Positions 1 to 6,479 of a stretch of DNA of 18,452 nucleotides are shown here, piece by piece. This DNA is from an uncultured bacterium (GTDB taxonomy: Bacteria; Cyanobacteriota; Vampirovibrionia; Gastranaerophilales; Gastranaerophilaceae), in assembly GCA_900553895.1 (NCBI GenBank), contig USFB01000037.1, positions 1-18,452 on the forward strand. Reading direction: 5' to 3'. Each line of letters opens with the position of its first letter. Position 1 is the first letter of the stretch. Below the pieces are notes generated by a model, which searched no databases, had not been told where the DNA came from, and saw nothing but the letters and a program-made list of their open reading frames with translations. A program made the translations under genes and the position numbers.

Positions 1-31
1 TTTCGTTTTCGCCAACTTTAACTTCTGCCAT
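1..31 (-). CDS. rpsU: Probable 30S ribosomal protein bS21, 5' end only
   Basis: Only the first ten codons lie in the window; they read MAEVKVGENE on the minus strand and run off the left edge. Many bS21 proteins start with a short beta-like stretch followed by V-x-x-(G/R)-E-N-E, which this matches. bS21 is a small, basic component of the 30S subunit that helps recruit mRNA. The start is supported by a purine- and G-rich stretch (AAAGGTGG, on the minus strand about 44-51) roughly ten bases before the ATG. The identification rests on only ten residues, so another protein with the same start cannot be excluded. Confidence 0.6.
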   Translation of the reverse strand, partial: MAEVKVGENE

Positions 32-76
32 TTATATTTTCACCACCTTTATAGCATATTTGTAATACATGATTAT

Positions 77-103
77 GTTATAACAACCCTTTTCAAATTT
101 CAA
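77..103 (-). promoter_or_regulatory. Candidate promoter of the rpsU-like gene
   Basis: On the minus strand there is TTGAAA (103-98), a 15-base spacer and TATAAC (82-77). TG one base before the -10 box makes it an extended -10 type. The predicted start of transcription leaves a leader of about 40 bases before the ATG. The spacer is short, so the call is tentative. Confidence 0.35.
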
Positions 104-147
104 GCGGTTGTAATTACTTCTTTACAACTCTTTAAACTAAATCTTTA

Positions 148-300
148 TAACACCCTCTCCTGCCTTCGGCACCCTCCCCCGAGGGAGGGTGTGACATGCG
201 TTAAATTAACGCAACAAATCGATATTGTTTGAGCGACTTTAGCAAAGCTCCTTCCCTGGTTAGGGAAGGTTGGGATGGGTATTGGTTATTTTTTTCTTTG
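148..300 (+). repeat. Diverged copy of the palindromic element at 15545-15708
   Basis: It shares, in the same order and orientation as the 15545 copy: a CCCTCTCC start, a CACCCTCCCC hairpin arm, ATGCGTT-n-AA-n-TAACGCAA (195-214), an ATATT block, GAGCGACTTTAG (231-242), a second hairpin with CTTCCCT/AGGGAAG arms, and a G-rich end with GGGTATTGG. The terminal inverted repeats are degraded compared with the other copy. The first hairpin has 9-bp arms (170-178/183-191) and the central palindrome is 198-212. No coding capacity is present. Exact borders are uncertain by about ten bases. Confidence 0.7.
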
Positions 301-387
301 TTGTAACCCACCCGAATCTGTAAGTCTCAGCACAGCTTCGCTAACAGCTTCGACCTCCCTATCCATGGAGGTCGACTTCGCCAATCA

Positions 388-453
388 GCGAACGACTTTA
401 GCACCCTCCCCCAGGGGAGGGTGTCCGAAGGACGGGAGAGGGTATTATTAATT
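388..453 (+). repeat. Half copy of the same palindromic element
   Basis: CGAACGACTTTAG (388-400) is followed by a hairpin with perfect 10-bp arms (402-411/414-423) and then a G-rich end finishing in GGTATTATTAA. This corresponds to the right half of the element at 15545-15708, whose right end also reads GGTATTATTAA. Read on the other strand, its first bases match the left end of the 15545 copy (TTAATAATACCCTCTCCCG). It may therefore be an inverted or rearranged fragment. Confidence 0.65.
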
Positions 454-489
454 GATTAAACGCAATGCGTCATGAATAAGCCCCCACCC

Positions 490-525
490 GAATTTCTAAG
501 CTTCGCTCAGCTCAGCTTGAAATTC
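490..525. repeat. Strong imperfect palindrome
   Basis: GAATTTC (490-496) pairs with GAAATTC (519-525), and AAGCT (498-502) pairs with AGCTT (514-518), with one bulged T. This gives a 12-bp stem around an 11-base loop. The left arm lies in a CACCCGAAT..TAAG phrase that also occurs near 310. It is immediately followed by a further C-run/G-run hairpin at about 527-548, just downstream of the rfbA stop codon. Confidence 0.6.
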
Positions 526-558
526 TACCCTCCCCCATAGGAGAGGGTGTGGCTTATA

Positions 559-1446
559 TTAAACAAATGCTGGTGTTGGATGCTCAATTACCGTGCGAAC
601 ATAGTTGTAATAATCGTTCTTTGTACCGTATTTTTCAATCTTTTTAAGCAATTCGTCTTTTGTAATAAATCCTTGATTAAAAGCAATTTCTTCCAAGCAA
701 GAAATTTTAACGCCCTTATTCAATTCCATTGTTTGAACAAATAAACTTGCTTGTAGCATTGAATCATGTGTGCCTGTATCAAGCCAAGCAAATCCGCGTC
801 CAAGAATTTCTACGTTCAATTCTCCGCGTTCTAAGTACATTCTGTTTAAATCCGTAATCTCCAATTCACCTCTGGCAGAAGGCTTTAGTTCTTTTGCAAA
901 ATCACAAACCTTGTTATCGTAGAAGTATAAACCTGTTACCGCATAATTTGATTTCGGATGAGCGGGTTTTTCTTCTAAAGAAATTGCTTTTTGGTTTTCA
1001 TCAAATTCAACAACGCCAAATCTTTCAGGGTCTTTAACCGTGTAACCGAAAACGGTTGCACCTGCGTGTTTTTTTAGGGCATTTTTCATTATTGTAGAGA
1101 AGCCGTGACCGTGGAAAATATTGTCACCCAAAATTAAAGCAACATCATCACCGGCAATAAAATCTTCTGCAATTAAAAATGCGTCTGCAATACCTCTTTG
1201 AACATATTGTATTTTGTAATGTAAGTTCAAACCAAATTGAGAACCGTCACCCAAAACTTTGATAAAGTTATCATAATCGAGTTCATTGGTAATGATTAAT
1301 ATATCTTTAATACCTGCTAACATTAAAGTTGAAAGCGGATAATAAATCATTGGTTTATCATAAATCGGTAATAAAATTTTTGAGATAGGCTGTGATGCCG
1401 GATATAATCTTGTTCCTGCTCCTCCTGCTAATACAATTCCCTTCAT
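559..1446 (-). CDS. rfbA: Glucose-1-phosphate thymidylyltransferase (RmlA/RfbA)
   Basis: It makes dTDP-glucose from glucose-1-phosphate and dTTP, the first step toward dTDP-rhamnose and other dTDP-sugars for surface polysaccharide. It is a cytoplasmic enzyme. The 295 residues are full length for the family. The nucleotide loop GGAGTRL is at 8-14, followed by SKILLPIYDKPMIYYPLS (22-39), the metal-binding LGDN (106-109), LEEKP (157-161), PSARGELEITD (189-199) and GFAWLDTGTHDS in the C-terminal half. The loop after VQ (82-83) reads RGIADAF, about three residues shorter than the VQPSPDGLAQAF of well-studied RmlA. AAGGAG precedes the ATG and overlaps the stop codon of the upstream thioredoxin-like gene, so the two are probably co-transcribed and translationally coupled. 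The usual partners rfbB, rfbC and rfbD are not in the window. Confidence 0.95.
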   Translation of the reverse strand: MKGIVLAGGAGTRLYPASQPISKILLPIYDKPMIYYPLSTLMLAGIKDILIITNELDYDNFIKVLGDGSQFGLNLHYKIQYVQRGIADAFLIAEDFIAGDDVALILGDNIFHGHGFSTIMKNALKKHAGATVFGYTVKDPERFGVVEFDENQKAISLEEKPAHPKSNYAVTGLYFYDNKVCDFAKELKPSARGELEITDLNRMYLERGELNVEILGRGFAWLDTGTHDSMLQASLFVQTMELNKGVKISCLEEIAFNQGFITKDELLKKIEKYGTKNDYYNYVRTVIEHPTPAFV

Positions 1447-1455
1447 AAAAACTCC

Positions 1456-1818
1456 TTATCCTCTAAAATATTTCATATTTTTTTCTATACAAACGCTATC
1501 CATTAAACAATCGGGATTAACTTGTACACCTTTTTTACGATTCAGTAATAATACATAGGGCACATATCTTCCTTGATATTTAATCATCAAATCACGTCCG
1601 TAAGCTGTGTTTGCATCTATTTTGAAAAAGTTATATTGTCCGTCATACATTTTGGAAAGTTTGTCATATCTTGGCGAAAACTTTTTACAGTAACTGCAAT
1701 CAGGTGTATAGAGATATAAAAATACATTATTGCCTTTATTTATTGCGTTTTCTACTTCTCCGGCAAATACCGGTAAAAATGCCATTGATATTAAAATTAA
1801 TAAACACTTTTTCAACAT
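1456..1818 (-). CDS. Secreted thioredoxin-fold protein with CSYC active site
   Basis: This 120-residue protein begins with a signal peptide (about residues 1-20, basic MLKK then a hydrophobic core ending FAG). A small thioredoxin-like domain follows. The redox motif is CSYC at 41-44, in a TPDCSYCKKF context. A cis-proline loop is likely at V86-P87, and the KIDAN strand lies at 66-70. Two further cysteines (104 and 110) near the C-terminus could form a structural disulfide. It presumably acts outside the inner membrane as a disulfide reductase or oxidase; its substrate cannot be told. It is the first gene of a two-gene minus-strand unit with rfbA nine bases downstream. There is no Shine-Dalgarno before the ATG, and the promoter sits directly upstream. 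Confidence 0.8.
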   Translation of the reverse strand: MLKKCLLILISMAFLPVFAGEVENAINKGNNVFLYLYTPDCSYCKKFSPRYDKLSKMYDGQYNFFKIDANTAYGRDLMIKYQGRYVPYVLLLNRKKGVQVNPDCLMDSVCIEKNMKYFRG

Positions 1819-1824
1819 GTCTAA

Positions 1825-1853
1825 ATCGTATCATCTATATACAGTTTTTTCAA
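1825..1853 (-). promoter_or_regulatory. Promoter of the thioredoxin-like/rfbA unit
   Basis: On the minus strand: TTGAAA (1853-1848), a 17-base spacer, then TACGAT (1830-1825). Only six bases separate the -10 box from the ATG at 1818, so transcription should start at or next to the initiation codon. No Shine-Dalgarno is present, which fits a leaderless transcript. Confidence 0.55.
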
Positions 1854-1871
1854 TCAATTTGTTATTAAGTT

Positions 1872-1898
1872 GTTGTTGGGCAAGTATGCCCAACCGAC
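1872..1898. repeat. 27-base palindromic repeat, copy 1
   Basis: GTTGGGCA (1875-1882) pairs perfectly with TGCCCAAC (1887-1894) across an AGTA loop, with conserved flanks GTT before and CGAC after. The same 27 bases, with one difference in the loop, recur at 15503-15529. Here it lies between two divergent promoters. Confidence 0.8.
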
Positions 1899-1936
1899 AG
1901 TTTTCAATTAGTACAAACTTATTACCTAAAAATATG

Positions 1937-1964
1937 TTGACATTTTTATTCTAATCATTAAATC
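1937..1964 (+). promoter_or_regulatory. Promoter of the dnaJ-like/queE unit
   Basis: A perfect -35 box TTGACA (1937-1942) is followed by a 16-base spacer and TAAATC (1959-1964). The ATG is at 1971, six bases after the -10 box, and no Shine-Dalgarno precedes it. The layout mirrors the divergent promoter at 1825-1853 and again predicts a leaderless message. Confidence 0.5.
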
Positions 1965-1970
1965 TCTAGT

Positions 1971-3002
1971 ATGACTAAAGATTATTATAAAATTTTACAT
2001 ATTTCTGAAAACTCAACACAAGAAGAAATCAAATCAGCATACAGAAGACTTGCAAGAAAATGGCACCCTGATATTGCAGGTAATTCAGAGGACGTTATTG
2101 CAAATTTTAAAGATATTAATGAAGCTTATGAAACACTTTCAAATGATATAAAAAAAGCTGATTATGATAAAGCAAGAAGATTTTACAGCTACTCAGGTTT
2201 GGGAGCGGGGGTAAATGGGATAAATAACGGTACAGATAAGGAAACAAACGGCTGTACAAACAAAGAAACTTACCAAAAAGAAAAAAGAAAAGAAGAAAAA
2301 ACAACTTCAAAACAAACTTATCACACAAAAGACAGTTTTAAGTTCAGTTGGGAAGATTTTTTCTTCAAAACTCAAAGACAAGAAAAAGATATTGCAAAAA
2401 AAGGTAAAGATATTTATTCAGACATAGAAATCTCAATTTTTGAAGCTTTAGGCGGTACAACAAAAGTTATTAATATGCTTCAAACTAATCTTTGTCCAAA
2501 ATGCCATGGCAGAAAATTTGTAAACGGCTCAGAATGTTCTTTCTGTAAAGGAAAGGGTGAAACTTCTACATACAAAAGATTTAACGTAAGAATACCGGCA
2601 GGAATTAGTGACAAATCAAAAATCCGATTGGCTGGAGAAGGGGAAAAGGGAATTAATGGCGGTGCAAACGGTGATTTGTATTTGACTGTTCATATTAAAG
2701 AACCGAAAGGGTACAAAACAGATGGTTTGAATATTCTTAAAACAATTCCTATTACTCCATTTGAAGCTGTATTGGGTGCAAATATTGCAATTCCTACATT
2801 AACAGGAAATGTATCTTTAAAAATTGCTCCGAACACAAGAAATGGTCAAAAAATAAGACTTTCTGGATGCGGAATAGAGCAAAATAACAAAGTTGGTGAT
2901 ATGATAGTAACTGTAGAAATTCAAATTCCTAAAAATTTGTCAGAGGAAGAAATTAATTTGTACAAAAGATTGGCGGAAATTTCTACAAGCACTGTGCGTT
3001 AG
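1971..3002 (+). CDS. DnaJ-family co-chaperone with a single-zinc cysteine domain
   Basis: A J domain (1-70) carries the HPD motif at 32-34, which stimulates ATP hydrolysis by DnaK. A low-complexity K/E/T/N-rich linker (about 80-145) replaces the usual G/F region. The substrate-binding half starts near 147. Its cysteine domain has only two repeats, CPKCHG (175-180) and CSFCKGKG (189-196), where classical DnaJ has four; this is enough for one zinc site. C-terminal domains I and II follow (VRIPAGISDKSKIRLAGEG at 206-224; TPFEAVLG..IPTLTG; GQKIRLSGCG). The 343 residues are somewhat short for DnaJ. dnaK and grpE are not adjacent, so this may be a secondary J-protein. queE follows 14 bases downstream in the same unit. 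Confidence 0.88.
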   Translation: MTKDYYKILHISENSTQEEIKSAYRRLARKWHPDIAGNSEDVIANFKDINEAYETLSNDIKKADYDKARRFYSYSGLGAGVNGINNGTDKETNGCTNKETYQKEKRKEEKTTSKQTYHTKDSFKFSWEDFFFKTQRQEKDIAKKGKDIYSDIEISIFEALGGTTKVINMLQTNLCPKCHGRKFVNGSECSFCKGKGETSTYKRFNVRIPAGISDKSKIRLAGEGEKGINGGANGDLYLTVHIKEPKGYKTDGLNILKTIPITPFEAVLGANIAIPTLTGNVSLKIAPNTRNGQKIRLSGCGIEQNNKVGDMIVTVEIQIPKNLSEEEINLYKRLAEISTSTVR

Positions 3003-3016
3003 AAAAAGGTAGTAAC

Positions 3017-3682
3017 ATGTCATCCATAAAACTAAAAGAACTCTTTGCATCAATTCAAGGCGAAGGACCGCTTGTGGGTTATAAACAAATATTTATGCGT
3101 CTTTGCGGATGCAATTTAAAATGCAAATATTGTGATACGGATTTTGATGAAAAAAATGCAAAAGAATATACAATATCCGAACTTTTGGAATATGTGAAAA
3201 AACATTCAGAATGTCATTCAGTATCTCTAACCGGAGGAGAACCTCTTTTGCATACCGATTTTATAAAAGAATTTGCTCAAATTTCGCCACTTCCGATTTA
3301 TTTGGAAACTAACGCAACATTATATGAACAATTAAATGACGTTATTGATTATATAGAATATATTTCTGCTGATATTAAACTTCCGAGTGCAACCGGCATG
3401 CCGGCACAATGGAATATTCACGACAAGTTTTTTGAAATAGCAAACAAAAAAAACTTATACGCAAAAGTTGTTTTTGATTCTAAAATCTCAGATGACGAAA
3501 TTGAAAATATTTGTAAATTGGCAAAAAAATATGATATCGAACTTGTTTTACAACCAATGATGTTAGGAAAAATGCCTTCAGTTAGTTCTGGTTTTATGCA
3601 ACAAATTTTAGATAAATGTTTGCAAAAGTATAAACGTACACGTCTAATCCCGCAAGTACATAAATTTATAGATGTAGAATAG
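3017..3682 (+). CDS. queE: 7-carboxy-7-deazaguanine synthase (QueE)
   Basis: A radical-SAM enzyme that rearranges 6-carboxy-tetrahydropterin into 7-carboxy-7-deazaguanine, on the way to preQ1 and queuosine in tRNA. The 221 residues fit the compact QueE family. The substrate loop SIQGEGPLVG is at 12-21. The iron-sulfur motif CNLKCKYC gives C32, C36 and C39, the CxxxCxxC spacing of standard radical-SAM enzymes. The SAM-binding LTGGEPLL is at 71-78. The C-terminus RLIPQVHKFIDVE is typical. An AAAGGT stretch about eight bases before the ATG is the likely ribosome site. It follows the dnaJ-like gene by 14 bases and is probably co-transcribed. Other queuosine genes are not in view. Confidence 0.93.
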   Translation: MSSIKLKELFASIQGEGPLVGYKQIFMRLCGCNLKCKYCDTDFDEKNAKEYTISELLEYVKKHSECHSVSLTGGEPLLHTDFIKEFAQISPLPIYLETNATLYEQLNDVIDYIEYISADIKLPSATGMPAQWNIHDKFFEIANKKNLYAKVVFDSKISDDEIENICKLAKKYDIELVLQPMMLGKMPSVSSGFMQQILDKCLQKYKRTRLIPQVHKFIDVE

Positions 3683-3752
3683 TAACTTTTGTTATTATAA
3701 AAAAATCGTAAGATTTCCAAGACAATCAATGGATTTATTAATTATAATAATC

Positions 3753-3785
3753 TAACTTGCAATAAGCCGTTTTACAAGTTAAAAT
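3753..3785 (+). promoter_or_regulatory. Promoter with overlapping inverted repeat (possible operator)
   Basis: TTGCAA (3757-3762), a 17-base spacer and TAAAAT (3780-3785) form a good promoter for the gene starting at 3808. A perfect 7-bp inverted repeat, TAACTTG (3753-3759) and CAAGTTA (3775-3781), overlaps both boxes with a 15-base centre. That placement suits a repressor-binding site. The repeat has no T-tract and is unlikely to be a terminator. Confidence 0.5.
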
Positions 3786-3807
3786 ATTTATAAAGAGAGA
3801 GAAATTT

Positions 3808-5265
3808 ATGCCTGCAACGGAAGATTTAATACAAGTCGGGTTTTCGCTTCACCAGGAAGGTAAACTTGAAGAAGCTGAAAATGCTTATAAAGAAGCGTTG
3901 GCGCAAGATAGCGACAATGCAGAAATTTATAATCTTTTGGGAGTTTTAAAACTTCAGCAAAAAGATGTAATTTCTGCCATAAGTCTTGTTGAGAAAGCCG
4001 TTGAAAAACAACCGAACGCTTATTTCTATGAAACTCTTTTTCAAACTTATATCAGAGCAAAACTTTACAAAGAAATAGTGAAAAAAGCACCAGAAGTTTT
4101 AAAAAAATTTCCCGACGATTTTTCGTTGATGTTTAATATTGCCCTTGCTTATAAAAATTTAAAGAAAAATAAAGAGGCAATAAGTTTTTATGAAAGAGCT
4201 TTGAAGCTTGACCCGTCTTCTTATGACGCTTGGTTTAATCTCTCACACCTTTATAGCGTTGAAGCTCAAACAAATAACGCACTTTCAGCACTCAAAATTT
4301 GTCAAAAAATAAGACCAAACGACCCTGATACGGAATATTTTTTGAGTCTGGCTCTTATGCGAATTAAAGATTATGACAAAGGTTTGAAACTCTTTGAAAA
4401 CAGAGTTTGCCGTGATACCGCAGTTGCGCTTCAATTCAAAAGTTACCCGAATAAAGCTAGAATTGATAACTTATGGAAAGGTGAAAATATAAAAGACAAA
4501 ACGCTTTTAGTATACTATGAAGCAGGTTTTGGCGATGTGATAATGTTTGCAAGGTATTTACCTTTAGTTGCTCAAAAGTGCAAAAAACTGATTTTGATGT
4601 GCCAAAAACCATTATCAAAATTATTTAGAGAAAACAGCTTAGGCATTGATGAAATTATTGACACTTATGTTCCCGAAAAAGATTTAGAATTTGATGTGCA
4701 CGCACCGCTTTTGAGTTTGCCGTATTTATTAAAACTCAAAGGGGATAAGGTTTTTGCTTATTCAAGCGGATATTTAAAACCTAATATGCAGTTGGTTGAA
4801 GAATATAAACAAAAATATTTCAACAATGACAAAATCAAAGTTGGTATAAAGTGGCAAGGAAATACTTATTATGATTTTGATAGAGTAATACCGGCAGAAT
4901 CATTTATACCATTAATGCAGGTTGAAAATACACAATATTACTCCTTCCAAACATTTGAAGGTTCTGAAGATGCGAAAGTTTTGAACAATATTATTGACAT
5001 TGGCAAAGATTTAATAGATTTTTCTCAAACTGCAGCTGCTATGGCAAATTTGGATTTGGTAATCTGCAATGACACTTCTCTTGCGCATTTAGCAGGCGCA
5101 ATGGGTATTCCTTGTTGGGTACTTTTACCTTACGAAGTTAATTGGAGATGGCACACCGATTTAAGCGTTTGCGATTGGTACGATAGCGTAAAATTATTCC
5201 GCCAACACAAACAAAACGACTGGAATGGAGTCTTTGAAGACGTTTTAGCAGAAATGCACGAGTAA
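3808..5265 (+). CDS. TPR protein with C-terminal glycosyltransferase-9-like domain
   Basis: Residues about 5-205 hold roughly five tetratricopeptide repeats. Clear ones are 5-38 (EGKLEEAENAYKEALAQDSDNA), 39-72, 107-140 (NKEAISFYERALKLDPSSY) and 141-174. The remainder resembles the glycosyltransferase fold of GT9/heptosyltransferase-like proteins often fused to TPRs. YYEAGFGDVIMFARYLP (236-252) is the glycine loop. NDTSLAHLAGAMGIPCWVLL (421-440) is the donor-site region, followed by NWRW. No signal peptide or membrane segment is seen, so it is probably cytoplasmic. The acceptor is unknown; a surface glycan or a protein are both possible. AAAGAGAG precedes the ATG. It ends one base before the converging AAA+ gene. 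Confidence 0.82.
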   Translation: MPATEDLIQVGFSLHQEGKLEEAENAYKEALAQDSDNAEIYNLLGVLKLQQKDVISAISLVEKAVEKQPNAYFYETLFQTYIRAKLYKEIVKKAPEVLKKFPDDFSLMFNIALAYKNLKKNKEAISFYERALKLDPSSYDAWFNLSHLYSVEAQTNNALSALKICQKIRPNDPDTEYFLSLALMRIKDYDKGLKLFENRVCRDTAVALQFKSYPNKARIDNLWKGENIKDKTLLVYYEAGFGDVIMFARYLPLVAQKCKKLILMCQKPLSKLFRENSLGIDEIIDTYVPEKDLEFDVHAPLLSLPYLLKLKGDKVFAYSSGYLKPNMQLVEEYKQKYFNNDKIKVGIKWQGNTYYDFDRVIPAESFIPLMQVENTQYYSFQTFEGSEDAKVLNNIIDIGKDLIDFSQTAAAMANLDLVICNDTSLAHLAGAMGIPCWVLLPYEVNWRWHTDLSVCDWYDSVKLFRQHKQNDWNGVFEDVLAEMHE

Positions 5266-5266
5266 T

Positions 5267-6421
5267 TTATTTTTCAAGATTTAATTCGCCATCAGAAACC
5301 TTTAATTTTTCTTCTGCTTGTTTTAAGTATTCAAACTTAAAGTCACCGTTTTTGCCGTTCATTTTATCGTCCAAATGATAGCCCTTGGCATCATTTATAA
5401 TATACTCAAGATTTCTGAACGAGAATTTTCTGTCAGCCATTTTTTGCGCCAAATCTTTTAATTTAGCATCATTATCAGTTATGAATTTGTCTTTGTTTTT
5501 TATTTTATCCAAATTCATTTTCAAAGCTTCATACAAACAATCTTTGTCAGGAAACGGCACTTCTATCAGGTTCTGAAAACGACTCATTGCCGCGCCGTCC
5601 AAACCGTTGTTTTTAGGCGAAATGTTCGTTGTTCCTATTACTGTCACATTTGGAGTCTTTTCCTTCAACAATTCCAAATAGTTTAGAAAAACCGAACGTT
5701 CTTCCAATTTAGTAATAAAATATGTTCCTTTTGTTGAAGCAGTATATTTTTCAACAGGTTGAACAACAGAATCTATTTCATTAAAAGTTACCACGTATTT
5801 TTGATTTGGGTTTTTCTTAGCGGTCTTTAATATTCCTTCAAAGACTTTTTTCAGGTTATCAACACCTTCCCCTGCCCACATTGAATTGAAATCAGAATAC
5901 ATAACTTCCATATATTCTGCATCAATTGATTTTGCAAAAATCTTCGAAAAGAAAGATTTACCCGTTCCCGGAGTTCCATACAATAACAATCTGTTAGAAG
6001 CTTGAGGCTCACCTGTTTCTATTAAAACATCCGTTCCTGCCTTTAGCTGATTAACTTGTCGCTGTAAGATTGTTTTTAAATCTTTATTAACGCTTTTACA
6101 GTTCTCTAAATTCGGTATTTTTGAATTATTTTTTAGAGATTCAAAAGGACGAAGATTTGCAGGCATGTGACGACTTTTATTTTTTGATAATTCAATAAGA
6201 GTTTTCATATTCCACAAAAAAGTACCAAATAATAACGTCAAACCCGTTATACCCAATATTGCAATTTTTCTTTCATTTTGTTCAACAATTTTTCGTTGGT
6301 AATCTAAATCAGAATTGATACTCATTGCAGGCTTTTTACCAATTAAACAATAGTCATTTTTCTTATTACTTTGTTTAAAATTAGGACATTTTATTGTTGA
6401 TTGAGATATTTTTTGTATCAT
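5267..6421 (-). CDS. Membrane-anchored AAA+ ATPase
   Basis: The 384 residues start with a polar leader. A single membrane segment follows at about 53-71 (AILGITGLTLLFGTFLW), then an AAA+ module. Walker A is GTPGTGKS (149-156). The Walker B strand reads VVTFNEID (210-217), with Asn in the place of the usual Asp but the catalytic Glu215 kept. Sensor 1 is GTTN (263-266) and the likely arginine finger is R281 in AAMSRF. A helical lid follows at about 330-375. The fold resembles FtsH/katanin-type AAA cores, but no protease domain is present. It may remodel or extract proteins at the membrane; the substrate is unknown. Upstream is the small glycine-zipper gene (58 bases away); its own extended -10 promoter is at 6457-6462. 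AGGGTGG precedes the ATG. Confidence 0.82.
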   Translation of the reverse strand: MIQKISQSTIKCPNFKQSNKKNDYCLIGKKPAMSINSDLDYQRKIVEQNERKIAILGITGLTLLFGTFLWNMKTLIELSKNKSRHMPANLRPFESLKNNSKIPNLENCKSVNKDLKTILQRQVNQLKAGTDVLIETGEPQASNRLLLYGTPGTGKSFFSKIFAKSIDAEYMEVMYSDFNSMWAGEGVDNLKKVFEGILKTAKKNPNQKYVVTFNEIDSVVQPVEKYTASTKGTYFITKLEERSVFLNYLELLKEKTPNVTVIGTTNISPKNNGLDGAAMSRFQNLIEVPFPDKDCLYEALKMNLDKIKNKDKFITDNDAKLKDLAQKMADRKFSFRNLEYIINDAKGYHLDDKMNGKNGDFKFEYLKQAEEKLKVSDGELNLEK

Positions 6422-6456
6422 GATACCACCCTAAAACATAAAAACTAAGTATTAAT

Positions 6457-6465
6457 ATTATACCA
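6457..6465 (-). promoter_or_regulatory. Extended -10 promoter of the AAA+ gene
   Basis: On the minus strand a perfect TATAAT (6462-6457) is preceded by TGG, giving the extended -10 form. No good -35 box is seen at the normal distance. The leader is about 30 bases and includes AGGGTGG. Confidence 0.5.
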
Positions 6466-6479
6466 ACACTTAATTAATT

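Larger units (their letters stand above)
32..558. other. Gene-free repeat island left of rfbA
   Basis: No convincing gene lies here. The stretch is much richer in C/G runs than the neighbouring genes. It contains at least five perfect or near-perfect hairpins: arms 170-178/183-191, 198-212 (a palindrome), 351-358/367-374, 402-411/414-423, and 490-502/514-525. A plain inverted repeat GTTGTAA/TTACAAC sits at 107-113 and 122-128. Two parts of the island match the inverted-repeat element at 15545-15708. The phrase CACCCGAAT followed by TAAG occurs twice (about 310 and 485), which suggests a second repeat unit. The hairpins lie downstream of rfbA and could also act as its transcript end. Confidence 0.75.

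Noticed and set aside
148..558. CRISPR-like array
   Set aside because: The repeated blocks are unequal, inverted and not separated by regular unique spacers; no cas gene is near.
559..1446. Part of a dTDP-rhamnose gene cluster
   Set aside because: No rfbB, rfbC or rfbD is in the window; the partner gene is a thioredoxin-like protein.
1899..1970. preQ1 riboswitch controlling the dnaJ-like/queE unit
   Set aside because: The predicted start of transcription is at or next to the ATG, leaving no leader, and no preQ1-type stem with an A-rich tail is visible.
3677..3700. Terminator after queE
   Set aside because: An AT-rich hairpin (ATAGTAAC/GTTATTAT) follows the stop codon but is trailed by A residues, not T, on the coding strand.
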